Under the pieces are notes generated by a model. It was not told the DNA's origin, made no database searches, and saw only the letters and a list, made by a program, of their open reading frames with translations. The position numbers were made by a program, and so were the translations under genes. From Hymenopus coronatus (Eukaryota; Arthropoda; Insecta; Mantodea; Hymenopodidae), in contig CM060900.1 of NCBI GenBank assembly GCA_030762935.1, positions 438,689,259-438,753,258 on the forward strand: a DNA stretch of 64,000 nt. The letters run 5' to 3'. Of the stretch, positions 1 through 11,376 are shown piece by piece. The number at the start of each line of letters is the position of its first letter. Position 1 is the stretch's first letter.

Positions 1-962
1 CTTCTAGATTTGGAGGAAAGCTTTTATTACATGGACCTCTAGGCAGCTCATGTATTAATCTGCTAGCAAGGGTGACAATGGGCCAATTGCTAGGGCTTTT
101 GTCTGTTGATAACATTTTTTATTCAAAGTGAAGAAGTTGTGCCTAATGTATAATTCTGTTAGGTTTGTAGTGTCGTCTATTTCAGTAAGATCTATTATGG
201 TTAGTGTCAGCCATTTGCTGAGAAGTTAAGGTATTTTTTTCAATTGGAATACCTATGAAAAGCGATTTGACATCAAAAGAAACCATTATGTGGTGGTTTG
301 GAAAATTGACAACTACAACCAGAGAGTCAACCATATGTTAAACAGTCCAGACTATAAGGAAATCACCAAACACCCTTTAAAACACACACACAAACTTAGT
401 GAATAAAACACTTACAAATAACAAAATACGGACAACAGAAAAACATGCAAAGATGATAATAGAATGAGACCAATCATTAATGCAATCAACTAACCTACTT
501 ACTGTACCGTTAGTTAATAAACAAAAATCATACGAAAAATTTGACAGTCTGGGAGTATAAAAATCCTTAGAATTGATAAACCATGTACAAAATTACAATT
601 GACAATTACATTAAGAAAAATGGTTGCAACCCAACTTCATATTAACTGGCTGTCTTCAGAAGCTTGATCCACCATTAACATTGTGTCTCATTGAGCAAGA
701 AGGAGTTTCAAAAAGAACAAAAACTTATATTAGAAATAGCAGTAGGGAAATGGATTTAACCCTAATCTCATGAGGAAAACGCTAAAACAGAAAGAAAAAC
801 TCAAGGACATTTTCGCTTTCCTTGCCACTATCAAACACAAACTGGAAATACAAAAAATTCAAATACCACCCTTGGGCCTTTAGAAAATTTAAACAAATTC
901 AACATAAGACTTATTCCACAAAACAAATTCAGCCTGAAGAACATTCTAAACAAACCTCTTAA

Positions 963-1591
963 GATGGAAATGGCATCTTGTTTATGGACGCTCTTTAACT
1001 ACTGTGGTTCTCAGCGTCCCATTCTAAATTGGGCATGAAAGACCACTTAATTTTGCTCAGAGGCCTCTCTATCAGGCTTGAGGGTCTTTTAACTCCATGG
1101 CACGACAGCTCACGGGGAACCTCGGCCTACCGCCCGGCCGCTGCATCCCCCATCTCGGTCCACTACAGATATCATGGATGGGGTGCAGTATTGGAGGGTG
1201 AGACGTGGTCAGCACCTCGAGCCCCCCGGCCAGTTAATGTGGTTCTCATGACCTGGAGCCGCTACTTCTCCATCAAGTAGCTCCTCAATTGGCCCCCCAG
1301 GGACCTTACGAGGCTGAGTGCATCCCGGGACAGGTCTCCCAGCGGGGGAAAAATCCCCACGCCGGTACTGGGGATCGAACCCAGGTCTCCCGCTTGGTAC
1401 GCAGCTGCGCTACCACCGCGCTAAGGAGATGACTTGAGGTTCTTTTACATGCCGTAAATCTATGACACAGGACCAACAGCTTTACTTCCCTTCCGAAGGA
1501 AGCCATGCTAAGAATTTTTACACCCAAAAAAATCCATCGTCATTGGGTATATGAAGTTAGCATGGTAACCATTACACCAAGGAGGGCGACT
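963..1591 (-). mobile_element. SINE-1 copy, itself interrupted by another SINE
   Basis: This is a tRNA-headed SINE on the minus strand. The head (near 1591) has the Pol III box A-like string TGGTGTAATGG, and the body matches the uninterrupted copy at 48784-49087, including AGCATGGCTTCCTTC-like and CCTCTCTATCAGGCTTGAGG-like stretches. A 13-bp target-site duplication (950-962 and 1592-1604) brackets it. Positions 1092-1432 are a later insertion of a different SINE. Compared with the 48.8-kb copy the box B half of the head is missing or degraded. Confidence 0.85.
1092..1432 (-). mobile_element. SINE-2 (tRNA-headed) nested inside SINE-1
   Basis: A 341-bp GC-rich block on the minus strand starts at 1432 with a tRNA-like head. 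It contains a box A-like TAGCGCGGTGGTAGCGCAG and a box B GGTTCGATCCC, followed by a CCCCAGTACCGGCG stretch. It is bracketed by a 15-bp duplication with one mismatch (CTTGAGGGTCTTTTA at 1077-1091, CTTGAGGTTCTTTTA at 1433-1447). The intact SINE-1 at 48.8 kb lacks the block, so this is a clean later insertion. Its high GC compared with its surroundings suggests a relatively recent arrival. It is the only copy of this family I see in the window. Confidence 0.88.
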
Positions 1592-2050
1592 ACAAACCTC
1601 TTAAAAATACAATTCAGAGCACATTAAAATCTGGAATCCACCAGATTAGTTGTGAAGACTGAGAAATATTACATAGGCAGAACAAAGAGAAACTTGGAAA
1701 TCAGATTAAAGAAACACTAGGGAAACACAAAACTAAAGCAAATTCACAAATCCACTGTGTCCCACCATTTTTGGACAGAAAACCACAACATTGGGCAAAA
1801 TATACAATTTTTAAAACCACTAACATCACCAATGGAATTGGACATCTGGAAGAAAATACACATAATAAAAAACAGCAATTACATAATAAATTGTTAAATC
1901 CCCTCACTGAATGAAGTGTTAAAACTTTGCATCCCCAACACGAGATGGCAACAGGATGAGAAACAACAGGAAGAGGAGGAGGAGAAAGCAGAAAAAAGAG
2001 CATCAGTCACAAAACTGCTGAAGATGAGGACAAATGTTCTTGAAAACATT

Positions 2051-3771
2051 TCAGTGTTTTTCAACTAATTAAGTGGAGGTGTGTATAAGTAAGTGTGACT
2101 CAGTATAACTCCAAAATATTATATTTTAAAATACTGAACATCCTTGATGGCATGCCAGAGAATTTGCATTTAAATAGAGGGATGAGAAAATAAATTCCAT
2201 TCTGTATTTTGAGAAAAATTTGGATATTCCTACCAAGTTGTTCAAGACAATGAGACTGTAATTACATTTTGGTGTTTTAATATACTTTTGAGCATACATT
2301 TTAAAATTTAATTATTTAATATGTATTTTTAAATAAACCCTAAATCCAAAAGTAAGGACCAAGTTTGAAGGAACTTTATAATCAGCCAAGATACCTATTT
2401 ATACATTTTAGAATATTCACCCATTTTTTTAATTTTATGCAACAAGCCTGTAATGTACTTTTCATTCTCAAAAGAGATACACAAAGACTACAAGAGAAAA
2501 TATACAACTCATTTGAATGTGAAATATCTTTTTCATAATCTTTGAAGTATTTTTATTTATGTTTAAGATTTCCCAGCTTGTCTACTTGTTTACCATTTGT
2601 GAACATTTGAAAATAAGCACTTCTACCTTTTTATATTTTTCTGTTTGTTTGTTTGTTTGCATGAGCTCACAACATAAAACAGTTTTACTTGTGATATAAA
2701 CAACTGAGTGTTTCAGAATCTTGCACTTAACCACATCTGCATTTCTTAATTTGAAGTAATTTCTAAGCAAAAGTTTTTATTATGTTTAACAAGAAGTTAA
2801 TATAGTAATACTTAACAAAATATGAGATAACTGTGAAAGATTAATGGAGAGTGAGAATCCTTTATCTTATTACTTTGATATTTGAATTCAGAAATTTGTA
2901 ATACTGTGACTTAAACCTGATTCAGTGTTTAAACTTATGTTCTCAGATCATTTTGCTTTGCAATTTCCTTTGAAATTGATATTTACTGCATTTATTTTAC
3001 AACCAGATTTGACATTCAGAATTTCTTCTCTCTATTATATGGTACAAGACATTGTACAGTGCTCTCAATTTTAAATTTTATCTTTATCTTCTTTGTTTAC
3101 ATTTATGAGTTCCCTCATTATTAAGCCTAGAAGGTAAATATCATTACTTGCAAGAATATTACATAAAGATATACAAATGTACTTTATAAAAGTATGAAAA
3201 TTAATAAGCCATATGTACATGCTGTGCTTTGTTGATTGTTATATGTTTATGAATGAGCCATATTTGCTCGAGTCTGATTGATTAAGAATAAAAATTAATT
3301 AGTATTTATAAAATGACCTGAATAAATGTTTAAATAAGTAATTTACTCTATTTATAATACTAACTCATGAGCAGTCAAAGAAAGATTCTCTCCAGTTATG
3401 CTCATCCTAAAAGATAACTCCCTCCAGGTTCACTTTATTTTATTTTAATGTTTAAAAGACTGCAGCAGTTGACAGGATTTTAATCAGAATATTTCTTATA
3501 GAACTATGGTGAAATGCTGTTGCCATAACTTATTTAAAATATGTTGATTTATCATAATTAATTTTGCTGTCATATGGAGGCTAAGGTTGGAAAGGTAGAA
3601 CAAAACTTAAAATTCAATATCATAGCCAGGATTTTTCAGCTGATTCTAGCCTTCCATATTAATTTATGTTCATTAGATATATCAGCTGTGATAAATTCCT
3701 GCAATAATTAAAAAGCAATCAAAAGCTGGTGAGTATGGATGATGTCTAAAATAATATGTTTTTAAATGCAG
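2051..3771. other. AT-rich intron sequence, no gene seen
   Basis: The sequence upstream of the first visible Dscam exon is AT-rich, without open frames, convincing repeats or RNA genes that I can support. It ends in the acceptor TTTTTAAATGCAG at 3759-3771. Confidence 0.6.
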
Positions 3772-3927
3772 GGCACATAGAGGCAGAAACAAAGGTGACT
3801 TCTGACATTAGCACTGAATTACATGGACTTCAGAAACATGCAAACAATAGTGTGCAAGTGTGGGCATATACTCATGTTGGAGATGGTGTGAAGAGCAGTC
3901 CAATATTTTGTGTTACAGATGAGGCTG
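3772..3927 (+). CDS. Dscam: Dscam-like gene, exon encoding the end of an FNIII domain (probably FNIII3)
   Basis: This 156-nt internal exon runs from the acceptor TTTAAATGCAG to the donor GGTAAGT. It reads two bases, 51 codons, one base, so it is phase 1 at both ends. The encoded segment begins HIEAETKVTSD and ends with the typical last strands of a fibronectin type III domain (NNSVQVWAYTHVGDGVKSSP, then FCVTDEAG). NNS is a possible N-glycosylation site. The exon joins in frame to 13049, giving ...TDEA-APEPPSKIK..., as between two adjacent FNIII domains. Dscam proteins are homophilic Ig/FNIII receptors for neuronal wiring, and in arthropods also immune recognition. The first half of this domain must lie upstream of the window or be too diverged to see. 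The next intron is 9.1 kb and filled with transposons. Confidence 0.88.
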
Positions 3928-3948
3928 GTAAGTAACACACCTTCAGGG

Positions 3949-4285
3949 TTGGGGGGGGGGGAGTGAAGTTATGCAGTTATACTATTTATTCATTTAGGTA
4001 TTAACCAACCATTATAATTCATCATTATTTCCTTTGCACCTTTAAGGTGAGGGATCAGTGGAAAAAGTAGAAACTATAGAAAAATTCAACTTTGTGTATT
4101 CATGCTTTTAAAATTAAATTTGGATGTTGACTTTAAAAAAGGTAACAGATAAGAAATTCTATTAAAAACACATTTAAATATTCAGATTCAATTTTATTCA
4201 CTATAGGTAATAATTTTTACAGTGTTTTGTCAAAACAAAGCAATAAACACACACACCCACACCCACACTCACGCACGCACACCAT
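3949..4285. repeat. Poly-G run and CA-rich microsatellite
   Basis: A run of about 12 G residues sits at 3951-3962, just after the exon donor. A degenerate CA/CCCA tract (ACACACACCCACACCCACA and so on) spans roughly 4248-4282. No gene is involved. Confidence 0.8.
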
Positions 4286-4289
4286 GGAG

Positions 4290-5605
4290 GTGTGCAACCC
4301 AAAATGCTCCAATATAAACACAATAAAATACTAATTATTTACATTATATCTTTATTTATATCCTATGCACAGCATAACTCAAAAATGAAATAATGAATAA
4401 ATAGCAAATAACAGGGGTGGCTCCTGTGGTAGTGCTGTTGTGCCGTAGCACCATTAAAAACATGATGGCCTTTAAATGGGACCATTCCCCCCTACCTCTG
4501 AGCAATAACCATTAGCAAACAAAACATGAGCCTGTACTAGGGGCAAGAGGCAATGTAGTAAAATCTGTTTCCTGGAGACACTGCTTGCAAGTCGAGAATT
4601 GCACCTCAGTCAAATGGAAAACTTGGCAACAGCAAAGGTTGGTTTCCAACCACAAAGTTTAGAGTCAGGCCAACTTTGGAAGAAGAATGGGGCTGGGCAC
4701 CATGTTCTGGAAAATACTTTATATACAAAAGAACTACCTACATATTGTGATAATTGATTAATCAGTGTTCCTATACTCATGTTCTGGTTCTTATTTGAAG
4801 AGCGCGTTTAGTGCTGCACAATGCCGCAGTAGGTAGTAGTTTTCTGAGGCTTGTGCCAGTTTCATAAGCCACTGGGTTTAAGGCTAGAGCATTCATTTAT
4901 AGTGGCTCCTTATGGGTGGATGTGGTGCCAAGGTTGATCTGGCGCACAGTCTCTCTTCCACCCTCCAGAGCACAGTAATGCACAATACCTTGCAGGTGGC
5001 AATGAAGTAATGTACTGTTCGTGCCTAACTCCTTGTAAATGCAGTGTTACCATCTTACTGCAAGTTAATGCCAATGCATTTTGAAGTTTGGTTAAATCCA
5101 GTGTAGAAATAGACACCAATATAGCCTTATAAACAAATATACATGTTTTGAATGTAATAATACCATTATTAGGTTCTAAAGCTATGGGGTGATTCTTAAA
5201 AATGCAAGTGCAAGCATGCTGCATGTATACATGTGTGATTTTCTGAGTTGTTATTCCCTTCCATTTCTAATGTACATGTACATTTTATCGTCAGTAGAGC
5301 GCTAAAGTGCTAGCATTAGTGTTTCCATTTTTCTTTCTGTTTCATGGAATGGTACACAAGTGCCTCTTATAAAATTCTCCAGGAATCACTAGGCATAGGC
5401 TTCCTCTGATCTTTTGTCTTCAACTTGAATGCATAAGCACTGTTGCAGTTTCCATTTTCCACTCTAATTTTATTTATACAACACATTATGAAATATATTA
5501 GTTATTCACAAAATTACACAATAGATCTGTGATACTGCAAGAGTAAACAGGTATTTGAAGAGTTCTATTATAAAATTATTTTCTTGGTGCCAGCAGTAGC
5601 ATGCC
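4290..5605. other. Intronic sequence, unclassified
   Basis: Nothing here can be assigned with confidence. Between about 4410 and 5240 the GC content is somewhat higher and the text has the look of an old repeat, with short stop-ridden frames on the minus strand. No family signature, target duplication or splice-bounded exon was found. Confidence 0.4.
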
Positions 5606-5609
5606 TTAG

Positions 5610-7250
5610 TGGCCGCCACTGCCAAATAGTGTCCAAATTTTTTTTTGGAATGAAACACGTGAAACAATTCATATAAAGAAACGTGAGAGAAAGTGGAGTC
5701 AGCTCTTGATACCTTCACTCACCTATTTACTAAGCAGAACATATATTGAGAGTATGATCTCATATCGTCAGCTGCATGTCGACTGTCAGGTCAACTTTGG
5801 AGTAGTTTTGTTGGTGGTCTGAGGTAATTTTTGTCTATTGATGTATCTGAATAAAGGCTGTCTGCTTCTGACAAATCAAAGTTCATGAAGCGGTATTCAA
5901 AATTGTTATATAAATCATGCCCCATACCTCAAGTTCTCTTTGTTTCTGGGTTAGATTCATAAATTTGATATTGGTTGCTTTTTCATGGTTTTGGGTTCAA
6001 AAGTGTGAGACAAGTGCTGATTTTTCAGTCTGCATGAATTTGATGAATTGCCAGTATTCCTTGAAATGGATGCCTACATTGTGTTTTGTTTTCTTGCAAG
6101 TTTTACATTGAATCCATTAGATTCCTGACATTATCTCTTCAGGTATGAGATTAGTTTTTCTTAATTTGGTGAGATTTTTAGTGTTTTATTTTTTGCAATG
6201 TGCCAGGGTGATGTGGTTTTTGAAAACCTTCTGAAGTTTGTGAAAGAGGCTCGGGTAGTTTTTAAATATTCTGAAATTAGTCATTTCTGCCATATGATGT
6301 ACTTTTGTCTTTTGAATTGCAATAATTTGCTATATGCCATTTGTTGGCTAAATTTATTCACTTCTGCAGATTTTATGATTTTTTTTGTTCATTGTTGCAC
6401 TCTGCTTTGTTGAGGAGAATGTTGATTAGTCTATGCTTCTACAAAGAAGCAGCATTCAACACTATGATGCACAGACTACTCAAATTTCCCCTCAGCAAAG
6501 CAGAATTCAATAATTAATACAAACACATCAAATCTGCAGAACTTAATAGATTTAGTCAGGAAATGGTAAATTAAATATTGAAATTCAAAAGACAAAAACA
6601 CATCAAACAGATCCCAACACTAACTCCAACTCAACAGAAAAGACATAGCTCAAAATATTTACATCCCACCCAGGCCTCTTTCATAAATTTCAGAAAGTTT
6701 TGAAAAACCACATCACCCTGGTAACTTAAAAAACTATAACATTAAAAATCTCAACAGATCAGGAAAGTCTGATCCTATACCTCAAGAAAAATGTCGGGAA
6801 TCTACCGAATGTAGAAATTGTGAGAAGTTACACTTCAGGAAATTAGAAAAGAACATAGGTATCCCCTTCAAGGAACACTGGTATAGCATCAGATTCAAGC
6901 AGACTAAAAATCAAAATCAGCAGTTGCTTCACACTTTTAGATCCAAAACTATGAATTAGAAAGCAATATCAAGTTATAAAACTGCCCAGATATGGGAGAA
7001 GATTTATATAAGAAATTTAAAACCGTATCATGAACTTTGATTTGCCAGAAGCAGACAACTGCTTCAGGATCATCAACAGGCCATTAGACAACACCTCAGG
7101 CAATCAATAGAACTACTTGAGAGCTATCCAGCTGATGATGTGAGATCATGTTCACGAAAAATGTTCTGCCAATTAAATAGGAGAATGAAGCTATCAAGAG
7201 TGTTAAAGTTGACTCCATTTTCTTTCAAGTGTTTTTTACCAAATATTGTA
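5610..7250. repeat. Imperfect 1.6-kb inverted repeat of Penelope-like sequence
   Basis: Two arms of about 800 bp face each other around a short spacer near 6435-6468. Examples: AAAGCAGAATTC and CAAATCTGCAGAACTTAAT in the right arm (6495-6550) match the reverse complement of the left arm at about 6350-6420. ATGTGAGATCATGTTC (7138-7153) matches the reverse complement of 5752-5767, and TTTGATTTGCCAGAAGCAGAC (7035) matches the reverse complement of about 5860. The right arm read on + has a Penelope-like frame (AAFNTMMHRLLKFPLSKAEF at about 6450, then KFKRQKHIKQ), with later stops and a basic segment near 6870-6950. It is a dead head-to-head pair of element fragments. Confidence 0.8.
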
Positions 7251-7815
7251 TTTAAAGTTAAGCATCTTTTAAAGATGTGACTTAACAATTTTTAAGGGAA
7301 TTCCCCATCCCAAGCTGTCCTGTACATGAAAAATGTTTCATTGCTTTTGACTTTATCACAACTGCCTCCTTTGAATTTGACTCAATAACATATACTATTT
7401 AAGATTTTACATCCCAAATAAAAAAAAATGGATCTCGAGTATTCTGGCAATATTCCATTCCTTAGAAATGTATAACTTGTGTATAATATTGTATACGTGG
7501 TAAGCCATAACAGACATACAGAAATTTACTGTACAAATCTCTGTAAAACATATTTATTGTGAATAGTCTTATTTGTGGCAGCCATTTCCAAGATACCGAC
7601 TGTTATTGCTTAAGTGTTTCAGTGGTGGAGAGTTTAAGAATTTTAAGGTCAGCATATCATAGCTACCCATTTGTAAATATTTAACAACCACTTTGAACTT
7701 CTATATGCCTCTTGTAGCTACAAAATAATGCATGACACTATTTCTGCAAACATTTCTCTTAATAATATAAAGAAGAGAGAAAAATGTGCTTTTGTAAGAA
7801 TAGTCGTAGAAGCTA

Positions 7816-9124
7816 CGAGGGGCATACTGAAAGTCATGAGCAACACTGTTTTACAATCTTAATATTTATTTTTAAGCCAAACCAAATACATCATCATAAT
7901 CTACAGACTTTCTTTTACTTTTCGACATAGTCTCCATTGTTTTGCACACATTTTTCCCATCGTTCTACAAGTTTGAAAATGCCCTTGTGATAGAACTCCG
8001 TTCCAGCTGCCCACAGACCCTGACGCACTGCTTTCCGAATATCCTCCAGCATCTCGCAGCGTTGGCCACGCATCTGCTCCTTCACAGAACCGAAAAGATG
8101 GTAGTCGGGGGGTGCCATGTCGGGACTGTAGGGAGGATGTGGAAGAGTTTCCCACCCTAATGCCCTGATCTTCTCCATAGTGGCACAGGCAGTATGCGGA
8201 CGCGCATTATCCTGTTGAAGGATGATCCTCTTTCCAGGGCGTTTATCACACAAAGCCCGACGGAGCTTCAGAAGTGTCATGTAGCGGGCAGAATTTATGG
8301 TTTTTCCAGGTTCAAGAAAGTCAGCCAGAATGCAATCTTGTGCATCCCAAAAGACACTTCCCATAACTTTTCCTACAGACTGCACTGTCTTCGCTTTCTT
8401 CTTCGATGGTGAGTTCAAATGGTGCCATTCCATACTCTGACGTTTCGTTTCTGGCTTATAGTGATGGAACCAGCTCTCATCTCCAGTCACAATACACGTC
8501 AAAAATTCATCACCTTCATTATGAAATCTTTGAAGAAGGTTTTGTGCAATGGTTCTTCTCTGAAGTTTGTGGTCTTCAGTCAATAAACGGGGCACCCAAC
8601 GGGCACAGACCTTTCGATAACCCAAGCTGTGGATCATTTCTTGCACTGCACTATGTCCTTTTCCAAGTTTCGCAGCAATTTCATTCACAGTGAAACGCCT
8701 ATCTCCTGTAATGAGCTCATCAACTCTTTCCTTGTTGCGTTCTGTAGAGGCAGTTCGAGGACGCCCACTACGAGGCGCATTTTGCAGACTCGTGTTTCCA
8801 TCTTTGAAATGTTTCATCCATCTTCTAACACTGCTGGCACCCATGCAGACAACTCCATACGCACGTTGAAGTCTGAGATGAATTTCAGGAGCAGATTTTC
8901 CTTCTTTCACAAGGAATTCAATGACAGCACGCTGTCGAAACGAAACATCAATGTCAGCCATTTTTCAAACACCGTCTGTGGTCATGTGATAGAAGCTAAT
9001 GACGTCACAATATGTCAACATGTGGCTTAAAGTCTGTAGATTACGATCCTGCAATTCGTTTCGTTACATTGTTGAAATTTAAATTTTTACAATGGGTTGT
9101 TCGTGACTTTCAGTATGCCCCTCG
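7816..9124 (-). mobile_element. Intact mariner element with inverted termini and TA duplication
   Basis: The element is 1309 bp long. Both ends carry the same terminal sequence (CGAGGGGCATACTGAAAGTC on the left; its reverse complement ends at 9124), matching for about 30 bp with few differences. TA flanks both sides (7814-7815 and 9125-9126), as expected for Tc1/mariner insertion. It encloses one uninterrupted transposase gene on the minus strand. Intact ends plus an open reading frame indicate a young, possibly still mobile copy in the large Dscam intron. Confidence 0.96.
7915..8961 (-). CDS. Mariner transposase (D,D34D), full length
   Basis: The 348-residue protein has the usual mariner length. 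It binds the element's terminal repeats and catalyses cut-and-paste transposition into TA. The N-terminal half holds two helix-turn-helix regions (about residues 8-60 and 75-118), joined by the GRPRT hook at about 66-70. The linker motif WVPRLL is at 122-127. The catalytic acidic residues are D161 (TGDESW), D251 (LQQDNARPH) and D286 (PPDYHLF); 34 residues separate the last two, the signature of the mariner family. YSPDMAP (278-284) matches the conserved YSPDLAP motif. The C-terminus ends with the family-typical RWEKCVQNNGDYVEK. The start ATG is the first in the frame, about 160 bp inside the terminal repeat. No frameshift or stop is present. I did not assign a subfamily. Confidence 0.96.
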   Translation of the reverse strand: MADIDVSFRQRAVIEFLVKEGKSAPEIHLRLQRAYGVVCMGASSVRRWMKHFKDGNTSLQNAPRSGRPRTASTERNKERVDELITGDRRFTVNEIAAKLGKGHSAVQEMIHSLGYRKVCARWVPRLLTEDHKLQRRTIAQNLLQRFHNEGDEFLTCIVTGDESWFHHYKPETKRQSMEWHHLNSPSKKKAKTVQSVGKVMGSVFWDAQDCILADFLEPGKTINSARYMTLLKLRRALCDKRPGKRIILQQDNARPHTACATMEKIRALGWETLPHPPYSPDMAPPDYHLFGSVKEQMRGQRCEMLEDIRKAVRQGLWAAGTEFYHKGIFKLVERWEKCVQNNGDYVEK

Positions 9125-9339
9125 TACATAGAAGTAAACAATCGTGGGTAATGAAAGTCGTGAATATAACATCAGATATTTTTTGTTCATAAATTGCATT
9201 TGAAATTTGAAATACATAACATTTTCTTAAGATTTAAAAGTTAAGTATGTACACCAATAAACATTTGATTGGGTCCAGACCTGTGACATTTTGGACAGAT
9301 CTGACCACTCAAATGCATAGAATGCTTTCCTAGCAGATT

Positions 9340-10290
9340 TCTTAATTGGATTTAAATTGCACTGTGAAGACTGAAGAAAATAATACCTGGCCACCTAGTA
9401 AAAAATCTGATGTGTTCCACTCACATGGCTTTCTTTACCTGTTCTGCAAACAAACTGTTCTTACTAAAGATTATTCCTTCACCTACATTATGCTAATCAT
9501 GTTGAACATTAGTAGGAATTGTCTTATTACTTGCTTCCTTCCAAACAAAAGGGAAATACTGGAACAATTAGGCTCAAGTGATAGTCAGATCTTTTAAAAA
9601 CTGATTGCTATATGATTAAAGTTTGGCACTCTCTTCATGGCCAGGAGTAAAACAAAAAAGAGATGAAACAAAGGATAATTTCCCATTTGAGAAAAGTTTT
9701 AACTAGTTTAAAATTGAAATAACAAATAACATGCAATGTCTCAAAAATGCTAACTCTCAAAAAAAAAAAAAAAAACTATTTGGTATAAATTACATACCTT
9801 AACAAGATTTACATTTTATGTGTAGTAAGCTTTTGTCTATTTCTTCCAGTTTACCAGTTGTGCAAAGTTCATCCACATTGAGGAGGTCTTTAGGGACTAT
9901 TTCCAGAAAATTCAGGATATAAATTTTATTTGTCCTCTAAATGTCTTTAATAGACAACATTTTAGCCAAAATCATTAGAACCTTTTTGAGAAAAATAATA
10001 TTTTCAAAAAATTTCTCCATGTAAAGGGTAGTTTGGGGTGGGAGGATTTTTTTGAAAATCTTTGTGTTTCATCCTTGGAGGATACTGAACTTAAATACAA
10101 AATTTGGCATTTAAGGTCTCCTCTTTTTTGAGGTATGCGTGCACGCGCACACACACGCACATGCACGCACACACACACACACAGAGTCCCCCCTCTCTCA
10201 AAATGTGTTTTAGGTTCAGGGGACCTCAAAACGGGAATTTCCAGTGAAATCTGAACACCACATTTTTGGGTGCAATACAATACCTTTTCT
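9340..10290 (+). repeat. Dispersed repeat R1, copy A
   Basis: This block matches 16276-17290 (same strand) and 47630-48085 (opposite strand). Shared landmarks are TCTGATGTGTTCCACTCACA near 9409, TTGTCTATTTCTTCCAGTTT near 9833, CTCCATGTAAAGGGTAGTTT near 10015, CATCCTTGGAGGATACTGAA near 10070, a CA-rich microsatellite at 10141-10184, and GACCTCAAAACGGGAATTTC near 10221. No transposase or reverse transcriptase is recognisable, and its class is unknown. In all copies the microsatellite sits at the same place, so it is part of the element. Confidence 0.82.
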
Positions 10291-11208
10291 ACCTACTATG
10301 TGCATAGTGTGGAGAAAGTAAAAAGAATAGGAGCTTTATATCATCTTTGTATTTTGCTGTAAGAAAGTACAAAGGCCATGATTTAAAATTTAATTATTTA
10401 TTTCTTTTGAGTATGTTGTAACAATGCACAACAATTATGCTACTCCTTTGCACTTTAAGTAACAAATTCCTTCTAAAACATGTTCTGTCCTTGTGTTTCT
10501 ATATGTTAAAAGTAGGTACTCTTAGCAACATCATGTGTATGATGGAGTGCAATCCTCTTCTTTTCAAATGTGGACATTACATGTGCCAAGCTTTAACTTC
10601 TATTGCATGAGGTTGCAACTTAGTGCTATAAAAGATTGTTAGCAACCCCAACTAAAGATGTGCATACTTGATACCAGAGTGTACATTCATTACTAATTTT
10701 TAAGCACTCGTAAATGAAGAATATTCTAACTACTCCTAGCTTAGAAGTAGCAAAATAAATGAAGTAGTCTTGTTGGTATAGCCTGAATATTTAGCCACCT
10801 TCAACAATCAAAATTAAAACATAGGCAAAAAGCCAATAATATATAAAAGAGGTCACAATAAATTAAAAAAGAAAAAGAAAAGATGTCATAAATTATAGAA
10901 AGCTGTACTTAATAATTAATATTTTGTTTAAAAAGCATATGAATTATAGTTTTATTGTTGCACATTTAACATATTGCTGTAAATGCTCTTATGTTAGAGT
11001 GCCGGCATCAACTAACTCTCTTTGTCAGTGACTTATATGTGGCAATGACTGCTGAAGTAGCCTTATATTTTTATTGTCACTCCTTAAAGCAATAGAAGAT
11101 ATTTGCTTTGTTGTCCACATGTTTTGATTGACAAAATATTTTTTTTTTTCATTATTTACTGTCTGTTCACAATAAAACTGTCCCATTAGTTGAAAACACA
11201 TAAACACT
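10291..11208. other. AT-rich intron sequence, nothing recognised
   Basis: No exon, repeat copy or RNA gene was found here. Several A/T runs and short stop-ridden frames only. Confidence 0.5.
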
Positions 11209-11217
11209 AAATTCACT

Positions 11218-11376
11218 CCCAAGCGACCGCATGTGAAATTTGTGGTGGACAAAGCGGCGCTGGGGCGGGTTTTCTCCTGGTTCTCCGGTTTCCCCTGCCA
11301 TCGCATTCCACCGGTGCTCCATCTTCATTCATGTATCATCAGTGTCACCGCAAAAAAAAAAAAAAAAAAAAAAAGC
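11218..11376 (+). mobile_element. SINE-3, 5'-truncated copy with poly-A tail
   Basis: The segment starts at CCCAAGCGACCGCATGTGA, within the tRNA-derived part of the family seen complete at 40561-40805. It continues through the shared GGTTCTCCGGTTTCCCCTGC stretch and ends in a run of about 23 A. A 9-bp duplication, AAATTCACT, flanks it (11209-11217 and 11377-11385). The truncated 5' end and A-tail are typical of LINE-driven insertion. Confidence 0.9.

Larger units (their letters stand above)
780..2040 (+). mobile_element. Penelope-like element remnant, C-terminal RT to GIY-YIG part, split by a SINE
   Basis: The + strand encodes a decayed polypeptide that looks like the end of a Penelope-like retroelement. 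Before the interruption (about 800-960) are stretches reading FAFLATIKHKLE and RLIPQNKFSLKNIL, like the region after the reverse transcriptase. After it (about 1600-1720) comes a GIY-YIG type endonuclease core: GIH at about 1631, a cysteine, then YYIGRTKRNLEIRLKKH, with one stop codon inside. The two halves are separated by the SINE composite at 963-1591, flanked by a 13-bp duplication (ACAAACCTCTTAA at 950-962 and 1592-1604). In-frame stops show it is dead. The limits are approximate, and the first 780 bases hold only AT-rich sequence that I cannot place. Confidence 0.7.

Noticed and set aside
1360..1432. tRNA-like head with box A and box B, possible tRNA gene (also 21.9, 40.6, 48.8, 57.9 kb)
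   Set aside because: Each continues into a shared SINE body with target duplications; no mature tRNA fold or terminator is evident.
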